DNA of 10,273 nucleotides. Origin: Flavobacteriaceae bacterium. GTDB taxonomy: Bacteria; Bacteroidota; Bacteroidia; Flavobacteriales; Flavobacteriaceae. The notes under the pieces are model-generated. The model made no database searches, was not told the origin of the DNA, and was given only the letters and a program-made list of their open reading frames with translations. This document shows, one piece after another, positions 7,683 through 10,273 of the stretch (its first letter is position 1; every line of letters begins with the position of its first letter). The stretch is taken from contig JABDMQ010000329.1 of assembly GCA_013001365.1 (NCBI GenBank), forward strand, positions 1 through 10,273, given 5' to 3'. The position numbers and the translations under genes were made by a program.

Positions 7683-9056
7683 ATGAAGAATTTTGCACGA
7701 ATATCATTTCTTGGAGCCTCAAGTGTTGTCACAGGGTCAAAATTCCTCATCGAAACATCTGAGAAGAATATCTTGATCGATTGTGGCATGTTTCAGGGTC
7801 TCAAGGAACTCAGGGAACTCAATTGGGTCGACCTTCCTGTAGATGTGGAATCGATAGATGTTGTCTTGCTGACCCATGGTCATTTAGATCATGTCGGATA
7901 CTTACCAAGACTATTACGACAAGGATTTAAAGGAAAGATAATTGGTACCGCACCAACATTGGCCATTGCTGAGATAATACTTCTGGATAGTGGAAAAATT
8001 CACGAAGAAACGGCAGAGAAGGCGAATCGCGAGAAATATTCTCGCCATGATCCTGCTTTGCCTTTCTATACGATCAAAGAAGCTGAGAAAACAATAGGCC
8101 ATTTTCAAGTTGAGATCGAGGATAAATGGATCCAACTCTCAGAACATATTGCATACAGATTTCAATTCAATGGACACATTATAGGTGCTACGTTCATAGA
8201 ATTGGATATCAATGGCAAACGATTTGTTTTTTCAGGAGATATCGGTAGGCCAGACGATTATCTTCTAGATGATCCGAAACGACCAGAATGGGCCGATTTC
8301 CTATTTATTGAAAGCACCTATGGCGATAAACTGCATCCAGAGGAAAATATTGAAGAAATATTATCACGAACCATAAATGAAACAATCCATAAGAAAGGCA
8401 ACCTTATCATACCCAGTTTTGCTGTTGAACGTCTACAGATCTTAATGTACCTCCTTTGGCAATTGTATGAAAAGAACAAGATTCCGAATATCCCGATCTT
8501 TATCGATAGCCCAATGGGCAATGATGTATTGAGCGTATTCAAACGCTTTCCTAAATGGCATAAATTATCCAACAAGGAATATAGGGCAATGTGCAATCAT
8601 ATGAATATCATAGAATCGTATAAAGAAACCTGGGAAACCATTGATGATAAAAGATCAAAGATCGTCATTGCTGGCAGTGGTATGGTAACAGGAGGAAGAG
8701 TGCTTACATACTTGCAACAACTCATCGATGAGCCATCGACTACGGTACTTTTGGTAGGTTTTCAAGCTGAAGGGACGAGAGGCAGGCAACTTCAAAATGG
8801 TGTTCATGAAATTCGGTTTTTTGGAAAATACTATCCAGTCAATGCAAAGATCATGAGTGTAGAAAGTCTGTCGGCACATGCCGATCAACAAGATTTGTTG
8901 GACTGGATGAGTCATATCAAGAACGTTCCAGAAAATGTTTTCTTGGTGCATGGCGAACCTTCGGCATTAGATACGTTTAGGGTCAAGATCAAGGATACCT
9001 ATAATTGGAATGCAACCATTCCAAAACTAACGGATGTAGAAAAGGTTATGATTTAA
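7683..9056 (+). CDS. MBL-fold beta-CASP ribonuclease-like protein (CPSF73/YSH1-type, RMMBL C-terminus)
   Basis: A 457-residue cytoplasmic zinc hydrolase. Metallo-beta-lactamase motifs are all present: D33, THGHLDH (H65, H67, D69, H70), H164 in NGHIIGA and D186 in FSGDIGRP. The beta-CASP insert follows: motif A E210 in FIESTYGD, PSFAVERLQ (244-252), FIDSPMG (273-279), then GSGMVTGGR (331-339), SAHAD motif B (H399) and VHGEPSAL motif C (H423). This is the layout of prokaryotic CPSF73-like and TTHA0252-like RNases, so RNA is the expected substrate; endo- versus exonuclease activity cannot be read from sequence. Length (about 450) is normal. It sits 10 nt after the ATP-cone nuclease and 11 nt before a small coiled-coil-like gene. 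Confidence 0.94.
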   Translation: MKNFARISFLGASSVVTGSKFLIETSEKNILIDCGMFQGLKELRELNWVDLPVDVESIDVVLLTHGHLDHVGYLPRLLRQGFKGKIIGTAPTLAIAEIILLDSGKIHEETAEKANREKYSRHDPALPFYTIKEAEKTIGHFQVEIEDKWIQLSEHIAYRFQFNGHIIGATFIELDINGKRFVFSGDIGRPDDYLLDDPKRPEWADFLFIESTYGDKLHPEENIEEILSRTINETIHKKGNLIIPSFAVERLQILMYLLWQLYEKNKIPNIPIFIDSPMGNDVLSVFKRFPKWHKLSNKEYRAMCNHMNIIESYKETWETIDDKRSKIVIAGSGMVTGGRVLTYLQQLIDEPSTTVLLVGFQAEGTRGRQLQNGVHEIRFFGKYYPVNAKIMSVESLSAHADQQDLLDWMSHIKNVPENVFLVHGEPSALDTFRVKIKDTYNWNATIPKLTDVEKVMI

Positions 9057-9067
9057 AATATAAATTC

Positions 9068-9445
9068 ATGGACAATAACGATCACAATGAAAAGAATGGC
9101 AATGACGATGAGCAAATACAAGAAGAATCGTTGAAGCTTAAATCCTTACTACAAGGACACTTAGAAGAATTGGAATTTCTAAGGTTCCTAACAGAAGCTC
9201 CTATTTATAGATCAGGGATATTGAATCTATTCGAAAACCTTGAGTACTTCAAGAACCAGATAAACAAACTCGAATCGATCAATTGCAGTTTACTGACTGA
9301 TTTGGATTCGCAGATTGAGGAAATGGAACAAGCGTCCTCATATAGAACTGAAACCATTATATCCAAGAGAGTGGAATTAAATGACAAGATTCGTGAACTT
9401 AAATCGCATTTTTATCCTTACATAAAAAGTGTCGTTAAAGACTGA
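9068..9445 (+). CDS. Small charged helical protein of unknown function
   Basis: A 125-residue protein that I do not recognise. The first 20 residues are Asn/Asp/Glu-rich and probably disordered (MDNNDHNEKNGNDDEQ). The rest is mostly helical and heptad-like, for example LKSLLQGHLEELEFLRFL (27-44), ENLEYFKNQINKLESI and a further coil ending in IRELKSHFYPYIKSVVKD. No membrane helix or signal peptide is seen. ATG 9068 is preferred over an in-frame upstream start at 9005, which would overlap the previous gene by 52 nt; 9068 leaves an 11-nt gap, like the other junction in this trio. Its position suggests an accessory or partner to the two nucleases, but that is inference. Confidence 0.8.
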   Translation: MDNNDHNEKNGNDDEQIQEESLKLKSLLQGHLEELEFLRFLTEAPIYRSGILNLFENLEYFKNQINKLESINCSLLTDLDSQIEEMEQASSYRTETIISKRVELNDKIRELKSHFYPYIKSVVKD

Positions 9446-9483
9446 CAGTTAAATAGTTGAGTCTACAATATTATTTTGTTTAC

Positions 9484-9526
9484 TGATATATATCATTGCC
9501 TTGAACATGCGCATCTCATACCTTTG
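9484..9526 (+). promoter_or_regulatory. Crp/Fnr-type class II promoter for hsp20
   Basis: TGA-TATATA-TCA (9484-9495) is a perfect palindrome throughout. TACCTTTG (9519-9526) is an exact TAnnTTTG box. Centres (9489.5 and 9522.5) are 33 bp apart, identical to the other four sites. The inferred start near 9531 leaves a 30-nt A-rich leader before ATG 9561. This geometry also excludes translation from the upstream in-frame TTG at 9501. Confidence 0.75.
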
Positions 9527-9560
9527 CAAAACAAGAAGTTTAATCAAAAAAATCAATGTT

Positions 9561-10010
9561 ATGTCACTTATTAAATTCAACAAAAGGAACCGGTTGTTTC
9601 CTTGGACAAATGACAACTTAAAGTCTTTTTTCGATTCTGAGGATTTTTTTAGCACAGATTTTCTCGAAGAAGATAGTCTAATGCCTGCAATGAACGTCAA
9701 AGAACACGATGGTGATTATGAAATTGAATTTGCAGCTCCCGGGTTTACAAAAAAGGATTTCGAAGTAACCATGGATGACAATGTCTTGACGGTATGTGCA
9801 GAAAAGGAAGAAGAGGAAAAAGAAGAGAAAGAGGATTATACCAGAAGGGAATTTAGTTATAATTCCTTTAAGAGATCACTTAGGTTGCCCAAAACTATCA
9901 ACACCGGGGAAGAGGTCAAGGCAACTTATAAAAATGGGATTCTTAAATTGAATCTACAGAAAAAAGAAGAAGCTAAGGTAGCACCTAAAAAGGTCATCGA
10001 GATTTCTTAG
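9561..10010 (+). CDS. Small heat shock protein, Hsp20/alpha-crystallin family
   Basis: A 149-residue cytoplasmic holdase chaperone that should bind unfolding proteins without ATP. The N-terminal arm (1-42) is aromatic and acidic (LFPW, SFFDSEDFFSTDF). The alpha-crystallin domain runs from about 43 to 136: MNVKEHDGDYEIEFAAPGF at the start, then VTMDDNVLTVCAEKE, SFKRSLRLPKTI and the signature YKNGILKLNL (123-132, with G-x-L at 126-128). A C-terminal IEI (146-148) is the I-x-I oligomerisation motif. The loop after the fourth strand is unusually acidic (EKEEEEKEEKED, 81-92). ATG 9561 was chosen because it gives normal family length and lies after the predicted transcription start. Fnr-type control points to a low-oxygen rather than purely heat response. 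Confidence 0.95.
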   Translation: MSLIKFNKRNRLFPWTNDNLKSFFDSEDFFSTDFLEEDSLMPAMNVKEHDGDYEIEFAAPGFTKKDFEVTMDDNVLTVCAEKEEEEKEEKEDYTRREFSYNSFKRSLRLPKTINTGEEVKATYKNGILKLNLQKKEEAKVAPKKVIEIS

Positions 10011-10020
10011 TTTTTTTATT

Positions 10021-10064
10021 GAGCGGAAAGTGAAAACGGCAGTAGTCATATTTATTTTCCGCTC
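10021..10064 (+). terminator. Possible hairpin terminator after hsp20
   Basis: GAGCGGAAA (10021-10029) and TTTCCGCTC (10056-10064) form a perfect 9-bp inverted repeat with a long 26-nt loop, starting 10 nt after the hsp20 stop. Only a short T run (TTTACTT) follows, so termination may be inefficient. The next start codon is 24 nt downstream, and no TAnnTTTG box is seen between them. Confidence 0.5.
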
Positions 10065-10088
10065 TTTACTTCATTAAATAACCTGATC

Positions 10089-10273
10089 ATGAAAACAGAA
10101 CAAACATACCCAAGATATGTAGAATGGTTGAGTGCAGAAGAAATGCACAATGCCTCAAGAGAGTGGCTGTCTGAATTGAGGTTCATGAAAGACGAGCATC
10201 ATTTCTATGAAGACTTGATCACATCCTTTACGATGCAAATGCTAGAGCAAGATAAATTTCCAGAAAACAAGAA
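10089..10273 (+). CDS. Unknown protein, N-terminal 61 residues, cut by the right edge
   Basis: The frame opens at ATG 10089 and stays open to the end of the window. The visible part is hydrophilic and helical (YVEWLSAEEMHNASREWLSE, then FMKDEHHFYEDLI), with no signal peptide. It may be an extended helical-bundle or coiled-coil protein; I do not recognise the family. It follows hsp20 by 78 bp across a weak hairpin and may be expressed by read-through from the hsp20 promoter. Confidence 0.75.
   Translation, partial: MKTEQTYPRYVEWLSAEEMHNASREWLSELRFMKDEHHFYEDLITSFTMQMLEQDKFPENK

Noticed and set aside
9005..9067. Upstream start for the small helical protein inside the MBL gene
   Set aside because: It would overlap the MBL coding region by 52 nt and add a basic Cys/Lys-rich stretch that reads like an out-of-frame translation. 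ATG 9068 fits the short-gap operon pattern.
9439..9464. AGACT/AGTCT inverted repeat after the small helical protein as a terminator
   Set aside because: The stem is only 5 bp with a 16-nt loop and no T run follows; it is likely chance in AT-rich DNA.
9501..9560. N-terminal extension of the Hsp20 frame starting at TTG 9501
   Set aside because: The extension lies across the predicted -7 box (9519-9526) and mostly upstream of the inferred transcription start near 9531. ATG 9561 gives a normal Hsp20 length.

Overview
The window looks like a chromosomal piece of a marine or freshwater Bacteroidota bacterium, most likely in or near the Flavobacteriia. Four things suggest this: the cytochrome cbb3 oxidase is a CcoN-CcoO fusion, which is typical of that phylum; candidate promoters carry the Bacteroidota -7 box TAnnTTTG; start codons lack clear Shine-Dalgarno sequences; and the DNA is AT-rich. 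This is inference from sequence features, since no database search was possible.

Layout. On the minus strand, reading right to left, lie ccoI (copper P-type ATPase, 4427-2055), ccoS (1974-1786) and the first 593 codons of ccoNO (1780 to beyond the left edge). This is the usual assembly-plus-structural order of a cbb3 high-affinity oxidase locus. On the plus strand, starting from a divergent 163-bp intergenic region, are two tandem-domain universal stress proteins (4591-5421, 5488-6342), a small eRF1-domain-like protein (6356-6757), a hairpin terminator or attenuator, then a tight trio: an ATP-cone plus Mrr-like nuclease (6830-7672), a beta-CASP metallo-beta-lactamase-fold RNase-like protein (7683-9056) and a small charged helical protein (9068-9445). 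A small heat shock protein follows (9561-10010), then the 5' end of an unknown gene (10089 to the right edge). No intergenic stretch exceeds about 170 bp. I saw no tRNA, rRNA, CRISPR array, insertion sequence or att site.

Regulation ties the window together. Five promoters, in front of ccoS, ccoI, usp1, usp2 and hsp20, each have a TGA-N6-TCA palindrome (Crp/Fnr-type) whose centre lies exactly 33 bp upstream of the centre of a TAnnTTTG or near-TAnnTTTG box. That is the geometry of a class II activator site near -41.5. The simplest reading is a low-oxygen regulon: a Crp/Fnr-family activator turns on the high-affinity oxidase together with a stress and dormancy-like set (universal stress proteins, small heat shock protein, possibly nucleic-acid turnover enzymes). 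The gene content resembles the mycobacterial DosR response, although the regulator family differs.
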